Source: Aphidius gifuensis (Eukaryota > Arthropoda > Insecta > Hymenoptera > Braconidae). From it: DNA of 64,000 nt. The translations under genes were made by a program, and so were the position numbers. Of the stretch, positions 45,043-57,540 are shown piece by piece; position 1 is the stretch's first letter, and every line of letters starts with the position of its first letter. The stretch covers positions 14,224,369 through 14,288,368 of the forward strand of contig NC_057793.1 of the NCBI RefSeq assembly GCF_014905175.1. The letters run 5' to 3'. The notes beneath the pieces are model-generated. The model had not been told where the DNA came from, made no database searches, and saw only the letters and a list, made by a program, of their open reading frames with translations.

Positions 45043-45639
45043 TTCAACGACATCTCTTTCCAATCTACCTTGAGATTTGATTAATCCGATTATCCACATG
45101 TGTACGGTCCTTATATCCAAGCTACAATAATGAACTTGAATCAGCTACAAAAATAGATTAAGTGGATATTCTACTATTTACTCATCATCACTACATCTAA
45201 TAGTATAAAAATGTAATATTATTTTATAATATAATTCGTAATTTTAAGTTAAACTTGTAATAATTATATAATTTCTAGAATATAGAACAGTCAAGCGTTG
45301 ATGAGAAGGAATTCACATGGACCTCGCTCAGTTTAATATGTCCGTCTATGACAAAGAAGACATCGAAAAGAGAGAGCGTAAGTTCATTTTGAATCGTCCT
45401 GTAGACTGGGTTTTTGTGTGAGGTAGGTTAGTAAATCAACATGGACGTTATCATAATACACAGTTATATCAGAGCGTTCAGCATATATGAAATCGAAGAA
45501 AACTCATATGATTTGTGGAATCCAAATATCTCTATACGACTATATTATTGATCGTTTTTATACAAAATAGAAAACGACCGGGAAGGGTCCGAAAAAACAA
45601 TGATATTTCAGAAATAAATTTGAGACATAAATTGTGTTG

Positions 45640-45960
45640 TTATGGAGAGTTAAAAAAAGTTTGTATACTGCACTTGAGGTGAGGGGCTTAAGTTTCGTCG
45701 TGACGACTCATATTTCGAGTGGGGAAGTTCCTCCTCTCGACCCTCAGGACAGACCGACGAACTCTTATTCCCCTCCCCACATACCCCTTGCTTACCAAGC
45801 AGTGGTTCGGTCGAGTCGACTCGTTAGCACCGATTCAAGTCGAAGTGAGTTTGGGACGCCCGCCATACCCGAATACGAATTTCATCTGTGATGCGAGTGC
45901 AAGTACATCTAATCATCCGTCCACGCACTTCGCGAGTGCATTTTCGTTGGTGTTCTGAAA
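45640..45960 (+). promoter_or_regulatory. GC-rich island, candidate first exon or promoter
   Basis: Base composition rises sharply above the AT-rich background. Within it GATTCAAGTCGAAGTGAGTT offers a 5' splice donor (GTGAGT). Two overlapping plus-strand ORFs (85 and 79 codons) are open through it, which follows from GC content; neither has a domain. A non-coding first exon of a gene with long introns is one reading. A repeat fragment is another. Confidence 0.3.
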
Positions 45961-48900
45961 TTTATTTATGACATATGATTCAAAACGGAATAATTTTCTA
46001 CTTACTCAAGTGTCCATTATCATCACCCTCATGTTTATTTTAAAAAACAATGAATTTTATTTAATTATTTTTTTAAATTAAAAAAAAATGTAATTACAAT
46101 CATAATAAATGTGTATTTTAATTTCTAAGAATTTTAATCGGACTGAATGGTAAGTGATTAACATTTAATAAACATTTATATTCTTCATCTTGGTTTTTTT
46201 TAGATTCATACTTGCAAGATAATTATTCTAAATCATATTATTGTCTTTGGACATAATGTACATGTATATACATCTTTTGTTTATATATATAATTTAATTT
46301 AAGTTTAAGGACGCATCGCATAAACGTTGATGATAATGTTTGATGATGTTTTCCTAATGCTTGTAATAACCGATAAATTTATAAAACATGACGGATAAAT
46401 TCACATACATATACATGTATAAACTGCAGTCCTAATGAAAAGGGGACTTTCATGTATATGAATTGATGTTGGTGTAATTTACATGTGTATTATATACATA
46501 AAAAATGAAAGCAGAGAAGGGTGAAAGAAAGAAATGCATGATCGCGTAGCAGCATATAGGGATAGGTCGTGGTTGGCTTCAGCAATTCGATTTCGTGGAC
46601 ACAGAATTTGCTTTGTTTCATTCAGTATGTATATACGTAATCACTCTGAAAGTGTGTATAGCATGCTTGACTGTCTGTAAATCAATTATATACTGTATAG
46701 TTGGTTTTGATATTTTTCTCAATTTTACATAAATCAATCTTTTGTAACGATCGTTGAAACAAAAATTTGATATTAAATAATATACATATTGTTCTGAACT
46801 GTTGAAGTTTGTGGATGAAAGAACTAACTTCTTTAGAACACGTTAGCCATAAGAAGAAACGTTTTAATTTAACGAAACTATTTATTCATGATACTATTTT
46901 CGAGACAAAAGCATTTCTCATAAAATTTTCATATTTCCTTAGAATTGTCGTCGCAATAAAACGAAAAGATGCAACTAATCGTGATGACCATACTTTATAT
47001 CAAAAGCATGTACATTATTTTTTTTTTCTAGTCGTTTGGAAGCCATCATGAATTGAAAGAAAGGCGCGTCCGTTTCGTATTTTTGGTTGACCGTGGCCCT
47101 GCCCTCAACCATTATAGTCGTGCGCAAGTTTGCATTGTATTAGTATATATATATATATATAAATATATATATTTATATTGAAAGTTGTATATATATATAT
47201 TGTATATGTACAATATATACAACTGATGTAGCCGTCGGCAATGGGACTCAACCGACCGTTGGCTTGGTAAAACATGAAAAATGGTGGGGATAACGAATTT
47301 CATGTTGCAAACAAGAGTTTAGGTAGGGGGTTAGTGATGCGAGTTGCTTTTTATTCGACATTACTCTACGTTAACCCAGGTCAGTGTGAATGGATGAAAG
47401 AAACGTATAATGGTAAGCGAATGGTATATATATATATGTAAAAATTAAAAACTGATAGAAATATCAGGTTTTCAGTCCAACGTCTTTAATTAACTCTGAA
47501 TTTTTATGTATATACGTCATTTCGAAAAACGTCTCCCAAACTATTCTGATGAAAACCTCTCAAAAATTTCTGATGGTGAACAATCATCAATATATGTTGA
47601 TTAATATATATACGTACTAAATAATAAAACAGCTTCGGAGTAGTTTTCCTATACGGAGTATATATACACTTGACATTACACTGTCAAAGAGAAGTTGTTT
47701 CATTTAGGTTACGAAAGGTTAATTTTTGAAAATGTCATGCTGAAACAAATTGTTGTTCATCGACAACCAGAAAAAAACTTGATTGAAATAATAATACATG
47801 TAGTTATAAAAATGATGCAAATTTAAATTGAGAATATCAGTTTTTCAATCTAAATGTAATACGTTTTTAACGTGATTACTTGAAACGAAAACTTTTTCAA
47901 GGCAAACGACGTTTTTTTTATAACAAAAGGAAAATTTTTCCTTCCAGTACGGAGTATTCTCGAATCAAACGACATTAGATTCAGTGTGAATATTTTGTTT
48001 AATTAAAAACAAAAAAGTGACTTCAATTAAAAAAAGAAACATTTTTTAATTGAATGGCATTATATTCAGCGGGAATCTTAGATAAAAAAAAAAAATTAGT
48101 CTACTATTATGCTATTCGACTGTTCTTATAGACATCACCCCAGTGCTTCCATTTTTTCCCAAGCAACCGAGCAATATAAGACAGTTGCCTTCTCAGACTT
48201 TTGCGTCAAGTTCACTCATTGACTTAATAAAAGCCGGAAAAACTTTGGCTGATTTTTATAACGCCACTAGGAAGCAAACTACAGCTGCATATTGATATTG
48301 CGAATAAAATTTAAAATAATAAACACGTTATTTACTGACAATAATATGACTTCATTTGATCTTTTTGTGAAATTAAAAGTTATTGCATCAACATGAGTGT
48401 AATAAACAATTGAAGGCCGCATGACGTTTCTTTAAAAACTCTTGTGTCTTGATTCAAGAATATTTTTTAGTCAAAAAAGTTGCTTTTTCTTTGTTGTTTG
48501 AGAAGAAAAATACTTACACTGAATATGCCGTTTTGTTCAAGAATATTTCATATTAGAAAGGAACATTTTCTTTTCGTCACGAAAAAAAGTCGTTTGCCTT
48601 CTAGGAGTTTTTATTTCAAGCTAAGTGGAGTTGTATTATACTTACGCTTAATAAATATTGGGTTCAACTCGATAAACGAATATTCTTAATTTAATTTATA
48701 AAATAGTATAATTTTATTTTTTTGACTTTTTTTTTTTTTTTGTAATTAGTCTAAATTGTTTTTAAATATTTTGAATACGTCAATATTATATACTTTACAA
48801 AACTATATAGGTTAGTTACTATATCAAAGTGTATATATAGGTGAGGTTCAATTTCGATCTACCCTTTCACGAAAAGTCGTTAAATGTTAATTCACTATAA

Positions 48901-49500
48901 ATTTGTACTTCTTCAAGCTATACAAAAATTTAAATGGCTCTCAATAATGAATTGGTCTTCAGTGGTTAAAAGGTTTATAGCTTTGAAAAATGCCCTGGTT
49001 ATAATGATCTTCGTAATATTTGAATAAAAAATTTTCAAAAAACTTCGGTGAGTTTTAGGTTTCAATGAAAGTTCAAAACATAAACTAAAGGTATAAGTTT
49101 GTGCGGGAATGCAAAAAGAATTTAGTACATATGTAGAGTATGAAAAATTACTGAAGTTAATGGCACCGATACGGGGAAATTTACGGTTTTTACACACAAC
49201 TCAATCCGTTTTAAACACACAATATAGCCATCGCATTTTCACCTTAAGTTTTTGAAAACACAAGCTTTAGAAAAAACAACAAGTGATCCTGACCAGAATT
49301 GAACCCTCAATCCTCCTAAAAAACTACATTTATATTTTTTCATGAAATTCGAAAAGAAATTCACACAAAAAATCAGGCCTTGATTAACGAATTTGATGAG
49401 ATTGACATATTGATGACACCTAAATTTTGTCTTTGTCAAAGTTGTCTTGGAATGTATTGGGTTGGCTTTAAGAACTTCAAAAATAATTTTCCACTTTCTG
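45961..49500. other. Non-coding stretch, possibly intronic
   Basis: No coding exon is supported. There are TA-rich runs (47140-47220), a GC-richer block at 47040-47115 and 46540-46620 of unknown nature, and several TATATAT tracts. A sequence on the minus strand near 49280-49315 (GAGGATTGAGGGTTCAATTC) contains a box-B-like motif and may be a tRNA-derived remnant. Confidence 0.35.
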
Positions 49501-49986
49501 TTAAGGTACAACCAGGGCAAAATAAGAGACATCTGGCGGATGTTTGTTAAAAACATTATATATTCATGAGTGCGAAAAGGATGAAAGATTAGAAAGAGAA
49601 TACTGTTTCTCACTTCCACTCAAGTATTTAGACAAAGACAAAAATTTATTATCCTCTATTAATTAAAATTGAATATTAAAACCTATACTAAATTTGGGTG
49701 ATGATTTTTCGTCTTTTTTTCTAGTTTTATCCTTTAGTTTTTGGTAAATATGGCATTATTTTTTCAAGTACTTCGATGGGGTATTATGAAAAGCCAAACA
49801 TCATTTTCCATAAGAGCCTATGTTTAACCTCAAAAAAAAGGACCATCTTTAACAGTTAATTAATCAAAAAAACATCTTATAACAAAAAAACTGATTAAAG
49901 AAAAAGGTGTATCGTTATTTCAATTATCTACTCTATAAAATTCGTGAAATCGTCATTATTTTTAATTTTCCCTGGTTGTACCTTAA
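49501..49986. mobile_element. TTAA-flanked MITE (piggyBac-like), 486 bp
   Basis: The left end TTAAGGTACAACCAGGG is exactly inverted at the right end, CCCTGGTTGTACCTTAA. TTAA at both ends fits the target duplication of piggyBac-type elements. The neighbouring 126-codon minus ORF 49239-49619 runs across the left end and is not supported. Confidence 0.75.
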
Positions 49987-50463
49987 ATTGATAACACCAT
50001 TCCATAAATAACATACTTAATAATATAATAATTGTCGGAAAAATTTATTGTTCCAACGAAAAAAAAAATGAAAACTTTATTTTTTTGAGATTGGCAATGG
50101 CTCTCGGACAAATGTATTAGAGAAAGGCTTCCAATGTAAAACATAAGTATATATCAAAAAATTGACACGCTATCCACTACTGGTAATAGTGGTAATTTAT
50201 AAAATATAAAAAAAATTCTTTCGGTGTAGGAATTGACGATGGGCATAAGTCCGGGGCAAGCCTGATTATCCTGCTCTAAAGCTCGAGTCAAGCCGAGGTG
50301 AAGCTGAAGATGTTCACTATATATTTGCCAATCTCAAGGTTCGATTTCAGATATGAAGCAAAATTTGGAAAAAAATATAATTGATTTATTTTTATTATTT
50401 AAAGTATTTAAAACCTTAAGTTTTTTGATTTGACAACTTGAATAAACGAAAATACACGAACCC

Positions 50464-50540
50464 GACGAGGACTCGAACCCGGAGCTCTTGGAACTCCAAG
50501 ACACTTTTATATAAACTACCGTGGTATAATATAACTAAAT
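50464..50540 (-). repeat. tRNA-derived sequence with consensus box B
   Basis: The minus strand reads CCGGGTTCGAGTCCTCGTCG, a perfect GGTTCGAGTCC box B, preceded by GTCTTGGAGTTCCAAGAGCT. A weak A box (ACCACGGTAGTTTA) lies upstream. It is a tRNA-like fragment, probably the head of a SINE; cloverleaf pairing is incomplete. Confidence 0.5.
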
Positions 50541-50631
50541 AGTTAATTGAAATTGTTTTATGATAAAAAAAAATTCAAACGGGGCCAAATTTGGGAAAAG
50601 TTGATTTCAATTATTCATTTAACAAATTTAG

Positions 50632-50786
50632 AGATGCCGCGATAATCGATAATATCGCGACAAGACGATACGATAATGACGACAACGATACGATAATTCC
50701 ATTTTTTATCGTATCGTCGTCACGACACGATACGATATTTGACTGACGATAACCGATAAAATTATCGCGTTATCGCGATAATATCG
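50632..50786. repeat. CGATA/TATCG palindromic low-complexity repeat
   Basis: CGATA-type units on the left (ACGATACGATAATGACGAC) turn into TATCG-type units on the right (TTATCGTATCGTCGTC). Hairpins such as CGCGATAATCGATAATATCG occur at the outer edges. It is the same design as 30963-31105 and 59840-59925. Confidence 0.75.
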
Positions 50787-51310
50787 GAAAAAATCCATTT
50801 AAATTCAAGCTAAGATGTCTTAATTATAATAAGGAAAGAAAAATAAACACTTAAGTCCATAGACTTTAAATTTATATTAAACTCCACACCATATCATAAT
50901 TGAAAAAAAAATAGACTATTGCAACATAAAAAAAAAAAAAAAAACTGATATTTTCGGTTTTTTCGGTGCCGAACTTTTGAAGTAAAAAAACACGTGGAAT
51001 TAGCCACATTTGTCTGGGTTTCATATTACACTACAGTGTAAAAAATGTTTCTATAAGTTTAGATTATTTTTAGAATATATTATGTTCTAAAATTACAAAC
51101 TTTTATTCTAAAGTCGGAAATTTGTGTGTTGCAATTATAATTCAGTATACTTGGTTGTAATATTCGTTTAAAAGTTTTTGATAATCGTATACTGTATTGT
51201 AAATTTATAATATCTACTATAATATATTATAATATCTAGTATTTCTAATTTTCTAACACTATACGGGATACGAAAATTCCTTATCTTGACAAAAGAAAAG
51301 CCGTATTATA

Positions 51311-51390
51311 CGAGCTCATCGTGGTGCAGTGGATATCGTATCCGCTTTCCAATCTCCAAGTATGAGGTTCCATCCCGTGATAGGCATAAG
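51311..51390 (+). repeat. tRNA-like sequence
   Basis: ATCGTGGTGCAGTGGATATC resembles a box A with D-loop GG, and GAGGTTCCATCCCG is a box B. Length and order suit a tRNA-derived SINE head. No discriminating anticodon arm could be folded with confidence. Confidence 0.45.
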
Positions 51391-51769
51391 GAAAAATTAG
51401 ATTAGTAAGTTCTTCATAACCCGTAAAGGACAAAACAACATGGCCAAGCATTGGGCCAAGCCTGGCAAAATGTTGCCAAGTCTTGGCTGCCAGTCTTGGT
51501 CAGTGCTTGCACCAGGCTTGGGGGTTGACACCAATTTAAGCTTGGCTACCAATACTGGGCGGAGCATTGGCTGCCAATACTCGGCCAAGACTTCCAAAAA
51601 TTTAATAATTTTATAAAAAAAAAAATTTTTTTAATTGTTTAAACAATTTAATTTTTTTATTTATATAATTAATAATTTATTTGACTGAAAAAACTACACC
51701 ATAAATACTTGACATCACCAGGACTTGACCACGGGATTTTCTAGTTGAAACTCCAGAGCCTTACTTACT

Positions 51770-52581
51770 TAAGGGATTACCTCGGCCAAATTTTGGGGTA
51801 TAGGAGAGGGGATAAAGCCTATGTTTAATACATTGGTTCGAGAGCCATTGCCAACCTCAAAAAGATAAATTTTTTATTTCTTTTTTGATAAAACAATAGT
51901 TTTTTGAAATAATTATTGTATAATAACCTAATATTATTAACCCCTGAAATATAATTGATCAACTTTTTATTCTTTTAAACATTTATTCAATAGTTAAAAA
52001 AAATGTGTAAATCGTGAAACACCGCAAAAAAAAAAAAAAACAGTTGGTTGTACTGAGAGTGCAGTTGTGTTAGTGTATGATATAGCTGCTGTGGCAGTAA
52101 GTATGTATCAATGTGGGATTTATTACTGGCGTTTTTGAACCTACGCGCCACAACATGGCGGATCACTATTCGGTGTTGCCAAGCGTACATTAGAATATAG
52201 TAGACGTCATATATACTGCTCGATTAAAATGAATTTTTTCATACTTTAATTATTAATTATAAAAAAACTAAGCTCCAAACCTCTTTAATTTTTTTTCCAT
52301 ACGTTTTGTTTTGTCTCACTTTATAACCCAATAGTTTTTTTTTCACGATGTCATTATTTCGATTAAAGATATCGGTATTTTAATGGACTTTTTTTTGACA
52401 AAAATCGTATTCTCCATAAGAGCCCATGTTAAAAGTTGTCAACTTTGAAAATTAATAAAAAAATACCGAGCTTTCAAACAATTACGAGAAAATTACATAA
52501 AATGTATCAGTGTTTCAAGAATCTACTGTAAAAATTTCAAAGCATTCTCATTATTAGTGACTGGCCGAGGTAATCCCTTAA
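51770..52581. mobile_element. TTAA-flanked MITE (piggyBac-like), 812 bp, nested
   Basis: A perfect 20-bp inverted repeat, TTAAGGGATTACCTCGGCCA at the left and its complement at the right. The interior (51795-51860) contains GGCAATGGCTCTCG-type sequence also found in opposite orientation at 50090-50130, so this element has relatives nearby. It lies inside the TTGGCC-rich element. Confidence 0.85.
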
Positions 52582-52924
52582 CCATAGCAGCAACAATTAG
52601 AGATGAAGAAAATTTGTTCTACTTGAATTTACATTATAATCATGGCAATCCAAGAATCAACCGACACTCGGCCGATATATAAATTTTATTTGTTTCATTA
52701 ACCCCGGAATATATTTTAATAATTCATAAAAAAAAATTTTTTTTTCTTGAAACTTTCGTTATGTAAGAAAAAAATGAGTAGCTGTTATACACATATATAT
52801 ATAATTGAATAAAAATTTTTTAATATTATATACATAACAGCGGCTCTTAATATATATTCACATATGTCGAAAGAATAAAAAATAATCAATTTTGGTGACC
52901 CAAAGAACAATCGACACTCGGCCG

Positions 52925-53420
52925 ACAAATGGCAAGTCAAGTTCACCAATTTTTAATGTGCCAACTCTTGGCTTAATTGTATATTCCCAGTCTTGGCCGC
53001 CCAATAATTAACCAAGACTTGGCCGATGAATGGTTGATCGATGGCTGGCCAGCCCTTAATGAGCCAAGCCTTGGCTTAATCATTTGTTTCCAGTCTTGGC
53101 CACCCAATAATGAACCAAGACTTGGCCGATGAACGGTTGATCAATAGCTGGCCAGCCCTTAGTGAGCCAAGCCTTGGCTTAATCATCTGTTTCGAGTCTT
53201 GGCCACCCATTAATTTACCAAGACTTGGCCGATAAATGGCTTGATAAGAGCTGGCCACCTCTTCTTCAACCAATAGTCGGCCAAGCATTGGAATACAAGC
53301 CTTGGTAAGCAAATAAACAGCCATGAGTCAGCCAAGCCTTGGCCCATGGATGGCGCACGATTGGCTGCCAAGCATTGGATGCCATTATTGGGACAAGACT
53401 TGGCCGTGTTGTGAGTCTTG
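52925..53420. repeat. Subterminal tandem repeats, ~107 bp, TTGGC-rich
   Basis: Units of the type CCAAGACTTGGCCGATGAAY, GGTTGATCRATRGCTGGCCA and GAGCCAAGCCTTGGCTTAAT recur at ~107 bp. Many short GCCAAG/CTTGGC palindromes are present. It is part of the element at 51415-53452. Confidence 0.8.
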
Positions 53421-53509
53421 GCAATTCCTACACGGGAATACGTAAAAACATTTAATATCTAAGTTGGTTCAATGAGGTTTTTCCATCATAACTAATTGAT
53501 GTATCTTTT

Positions 53510-53865
53510 TTTTTTTTTTATCTTATAGATATTTCAAATTCAACACCCTCAAGTTTGGAATATTTGTATTAGAATTTTAGAACATCGGTTTTTGAAATTA
53601 CAATACGGTATTCTAAAATAGTTTAGAACATCATGTTTTAAATTTCGTATACCGTATTTTAAAATTACAAAACCGGTGGCCCTCAAGTTTAAAACATCCG
53701 TATTATAATAATTTTCAAAAATTAGTTTTCTAAATTATAATATACAGGATTCTAAAATGGTTTATAATACCGTGTTTATAAATTACATTTAGAATATTTG
53801 TATTAGTACAATAAATGCTTATACATGTATTCTAAATTTCGGATTGAAATTTTTAACAGTGTATT
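53510..53865. repeat. Degenerate short repeats around TTCTAAAAT / CCTCAAGTTT
   Basis: CCCTCAAGTTTRRAAYATYY, TTTTAGAACATC and ATTCTAAAAT motifs recur three to four times. The stretch ends TTTTTAACAGTGTA; the same kind of end occurs at 57585 (TTTTTAACAGTGATA). Similar text stands left of the TTGGCC element at 51034-51240, so the whole of about 51.03-53.86 kb may be one outer element with the TTGGCC element nested inside. Confidence 0.45.
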
Positions 53866-55500
53866 TAAAATAAACTTAAAAGACATTGTACACAAATGTA
53901 AATGTTTCTAAAAATTTTTATCCTTTTTAAATAAGTACCATTTGTTTTAATTAAATTTTTAATTCGAAGATACCAAATTACCAACACTTTTCAAATAATT
54001 GACATTTCGAAATACAATTTAAAGTTACAAACAATAAATTATTGTTTTAATCAATAATTTAGTTTAATTTAAATAATTAAGTTTAATAAATTTGAAATAA
54101 TTAAAAATTATTGAAAAAATTTCATTAAATTTAGTATTTTTACCAATAATTTTTGTTTTTCGAGAAGAGTTTAGTATTTATTTATAGTTTTCATTTATTT
54201 ATTCCTAAAATTACTAAATATATATAAATTGTAAATTCGAAATAGAATCAGTATTGGAAGATTTAGCTGCAGTCATGCATTAATGTAAAATTTTATTTCT
54301 TGTACTTGGAATAATATTAGAAGAAAATGTTAATGGTTATGTTTTATTTTTTTTTAATCATCGTATATCAATTATTTAATATCAAAGAAAAAAATTTATT
54401 GTTTTATTATAATAAATTAATGCATGTAAAATTCCTTAGACATAAAATTGTTTTTAAAATATTTTATTTTTCATCATAAATAAAATAAAAGTATATAAAA
54501 ACAATATAATTTCTTAGAAAATTGTTATTAAGACATTTTGAGTCTGGAGCAATAACTGATCGAAGAAGAAATATGTTCTAAAATAAATTAGTCAATTAAA
54601 AATACTCGTCGATAAAATTAAATACATTTTTCTCAAATAAACTTTTATATGATAATTAGTTTAATAAAATAAAAACGAAATTTTTTTTTAAAAAAATCTT
54701 TTTAATCATATTCGAGACATTAAATAATAAATAGATGTACTTATTATTATTATAATAATTATTTAATAATAAAAAATCATTTATTCATATTGTTTAATTT
54801 TTATTATATGATTATTTAATGTCGAGGAAAATTCAATTTCTAACTTTGAATGAAAGTCGGAAATTTAAATTATAACTTTCGAATATTTTGAGCTATATCA
54901 AGAATTTTTACATTTTCAGATATTTTTTAATTTTTCTAGTTAATTAATTTCAACAAATTGTATACTGTTTGTATTTATATGGATATATACAAAGCGCGAA
55001 CATACGCGTTAGAGACTACATCACGCATACATACCTAACGGCATCGCAATTTGTTGTTAAATTAATAACTCAATAACATTTAATCTGAAAATTTATCTAC
55101 TGATACTGCTCACAATAAAGCCGTGAAATTACTATGATAATTCAGTTAGACAATTTTTTTTCTCTTAATACAGAAAAATTCAATTGAATAAATCAATACT
55201 TTCAATCGTAATTCTTCAAATGATATTTCTTATTGAACATTTTCAAAATTTGTTTTAGCGTATCGAAACGTAAACTTTGTTTGAAGCATGCACAGGCATT
55301 AGCCGCAAGCACACAATTTTGGCGTACGTACTGAAAAAATTTTGGTTTTTTTTTATGTCTAGAAGTTTTTACATGCATTATATTTATTATAATAAAACAA
55401 TAAATTTTTTTCTTTGATATTTAAATAATTGATATACGATGATTAAAAAAAATAAAACATAACCATTAATTTTCTAATATTCAGGTTCATCTTTACATAA
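53866..55500. other. Non-coding, extremely AT-rich stretch
   Basis: No ORF, TIR pair or tandem array is supported. The segment 54300-54450 (AACATAAAAC-like, then ATCGTATATCAATTATTTAA) is repeated in inverted orientation at about 55370-55500, and the sequence around 53990-54200 resembles 55600-55800 inverted, so 53.99-55.80 kb may be the arms of one large inverted repeat. Confidence 0.45.
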
Positions 55501-55502
55501 AA

Positions 55503-55580
55503 TTTTATTAAGGATGACGTGGCGATGGGTTAAGACTCCGCTTCATACTGAGTTAGGTTTCAATCCCTTACCAATTTATT
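55503..55580 (+). repeat. tRNA-like sequence
   Basis: GGATGACGTGGCGATGGGTT resembles a box A and TTAGGTTTCAATCCCTTACC a box B, spaced about as in a tRNA. It is followed by AT-rich sequence, not a clear A tail. Confidence 0.45.
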
Positions 55581-55799
55581 TATTTTATTTATATTTTTAA
55601 TAAATAAATGAAAAAAACTATAAATAAATAATTAGACCCTTCACAAACAAAAATTAATGATGAATAAATATAAATAATAAAAATTAATAAAATTTTTTTC
55701 AATAATTTTTTATTATTTCAATTTTATTAAACTTTAATTATTTAAATAAAGTAATTGATTTGTATTAAACAATAATTTAATTGTTTGTAACTTTAAATT

Positions 55800-56755
55800 G
55801 TTTGAATGCAAATGGAAACAAGTACTACTTCCTACATGGCCGATAAACGGAGCCCATGATTGGTAGCCAAGCAAATGGCCATTAATGGGATAAAAATTTT
55901 CATCAAACATCGGTCAAACATATTGTGTATAACTTTAGAAGTTTATTCCTTAGTCTTGTCGTTCGCCAAGAATGGCCATTAATTAGTGTTGGCCAAGGCG
56001 TGGTGGGGATACTTTTTGAAGTTCCTTGGCGAAAATGATCTATCGTTTGCCAAAACCCATCTGTATGAAATAATAATTCGATTATTTCAGACTTTTTCTT
56101 TCTCCTTACCATTAAATTTATACCAAAAATTATTTCTCAAAAAATTTTCTTGCCAAGAAACAATAGAAAAAAAAAAATCAACAATATGGAGCATTAAAAT
56201 TAAATGAATAAATAAATATATTTGTATTTGAATAATCATCTTCAAAAAAGTCTACCAAGTCTACGAGTGAACTTAATTACTACAAGAGAACAAAAAACTT
56301 CCGAAATATATATATCGCGCTCGTGGCTCAGTTAGTTAAAGCATAGGTTTAGTGTTGGTTTAGGTTTTCGGTCGAGAGTTCGCGCCCGGCGAGATGCAGG
56401 AAAAAAAAAACATTTATTATAAAAAAAAAACAGAGTTGGACTCGATAATCTATATATGCAATTGAAAAAAAAAATATTTTTTTTATTTTTATTTATAAAA
56501 ATAATTGATTTCGCAAGTAATGGGCCAATCTTGGCAAATGTTAATGGGCCAATCTTGGCAAATTTTAATGGGCCAATCTTGGCAAATTTTAATGGGCCAA
56601 TCTTGGCAAATGTTAATGGGCCAATAATGGCAGCCAATATTAGAATGGTGTAACGCGCCAGGCCTGGCGTATGAGTGGCCCATTAATGGCAGCCCATTAA
56701 TGGCAGAATTTCGCCATGCATCGGCCGTTGCATGGCCGTGTTGTAGTCTCCTACA
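55800..56755. mobile_element. TTGGCC-rich inverted-repeat element (copy 2)
   Basis: The left part begins around TACTTCCTACATGGCCGATA and the right part ends ATGGCCGTTGCATGGCCGTG, TTGTAGTCTCCTACACGGG, matching the right end of the copy at 51415-53452. Five tandem ~24-bp units of AATGGGCCAATCTTGGCAAA lie at 56517-56625. A SINE-like unit (56319-56412) lies inside. The short ORFs here are repeat artefacts. Confidence 0.6.
56319..56412 (+). repeat. tRNA-derived SINE-like unit, copy 2
   Basis: CGCGCTCGTGGCTCAGTTAG has a good box A (TGGCTCAGTTAG), GAGAGTTCGCGCCC a box B, and a 10-base A run follows. It matches the unit at 40239-40346 across its length; box A is better preserved here. Confidence 0.7.
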
Positions 56756-56966
56756 CGGGTTTCTTCCTTAAATCTTGGAAAAACTACCAAAAATTTTTTG
56801 GAATTCCACAATGTGAAAAGATATAGTAATTTTCCATAAAAATATTGCAATTACACCGAATATATTGTAAACTACAAGTTTGTATTTTTACAAAGACGGT
56901 TGGTAAACTTACAAACCGTATAAGGAACCGTTACTATATATGACATTGTAATTTTACCAAAGACTA

Positions 56967-57540
56967 CATGGAGAGAAATCCGCAGCAAATATTACTGTAG
57001 TGGTATCGTAAAATTCATAGCTGACGTCATTAAAGCGACTAATTCTCACTTATTATAATGATTATTATTATATTTCATCTAAATTTTTTACTGTAGTCTA
57101 CCGGAATTTTTGGAAGTCTCGAGTTAATGGTATACTTTATGCCAGAAATTACTGTACTGTACAGCAGGTTTTCCCGCCAGATGACACGAATATTTATTAG
57201 AAATAAAGTGTGTTTCTAACCTCTTCTAAAAAATTTTATTGTTTTTATTTTATTCATGAATCTAAATAAAAATGCTGTGAAACACATGAAAATTATAAAA
57301 TGGTTTATTTTTTAAAAATTAATAAACACGTTACATTTTTATTTTGATGTTTAAACAATAAGGTTTTATTTAATTTTTTGTGTTGTTTTTTTGTTTTGTT
57401 TTGATTAAAATTACTGTAATGTAGTAGGAAATTCTAGTCCATCCTGGTGGCCTCCCCACGCAAATTCTCAATTTCCAGTAGACTACAGTAAAATTTGTTT
57501 GATACTCTACAGCATTATTTGCTGCGGATTTCTCTCCATG
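56967..57540. mobile_element. TA-flanked MITE, 574 bp
   Basis: Ends CATGGAGAGAAATCCGCAGC and AAATATTACTGTAG are matched in reverse complement by the right end (two mismatches in ~34 bp), flanked by TA on both sides. It is inserted in a TTTACCAAAGA-type sequence that continues on the other side. Confidence 0.85.

Larger units (their letters stand above)
51415..53452. mobile_element. TTGGCC-rich inverted-repeat element (copy 1), with nested MITE
   Basis: The left end CCCGTAAAGGACAAAACAAC, ATGGCCAAG and the right end, read in reverse, CCCGTGTAGGAATTGCCAAG..CACAACACGGCCAAG, are inverted relatives. Both subterminal zones consist of short CTTGGC/GCCAAG units. The middle is interrupted by a TTAA-flanked MITE (51770-52581). 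A related element ending GGCCGTGTTGTAGTCTCCTA lies at 55.8-56.75 kb. There is no transposase. Confidence 0.6.

Noticed and set aside
46809..47051. 80-codon plus ORF
   Set aside because: AT-rich, no domain, and no supporting promoter or splice site.
49239..49619. 126-codon minus ORF
   Set aside because: It runs across the left end of the TTAA-flanked MITE, has no domain, and shows no splice or repeat support.
56332..56653. Repetitive ORFs with an FAKIGPLK- or ANFNGPIL-type repeat
   Set aside because: These are translations of a ~24-bp tandem DNA repeat read in several frames; no frame is favoured.
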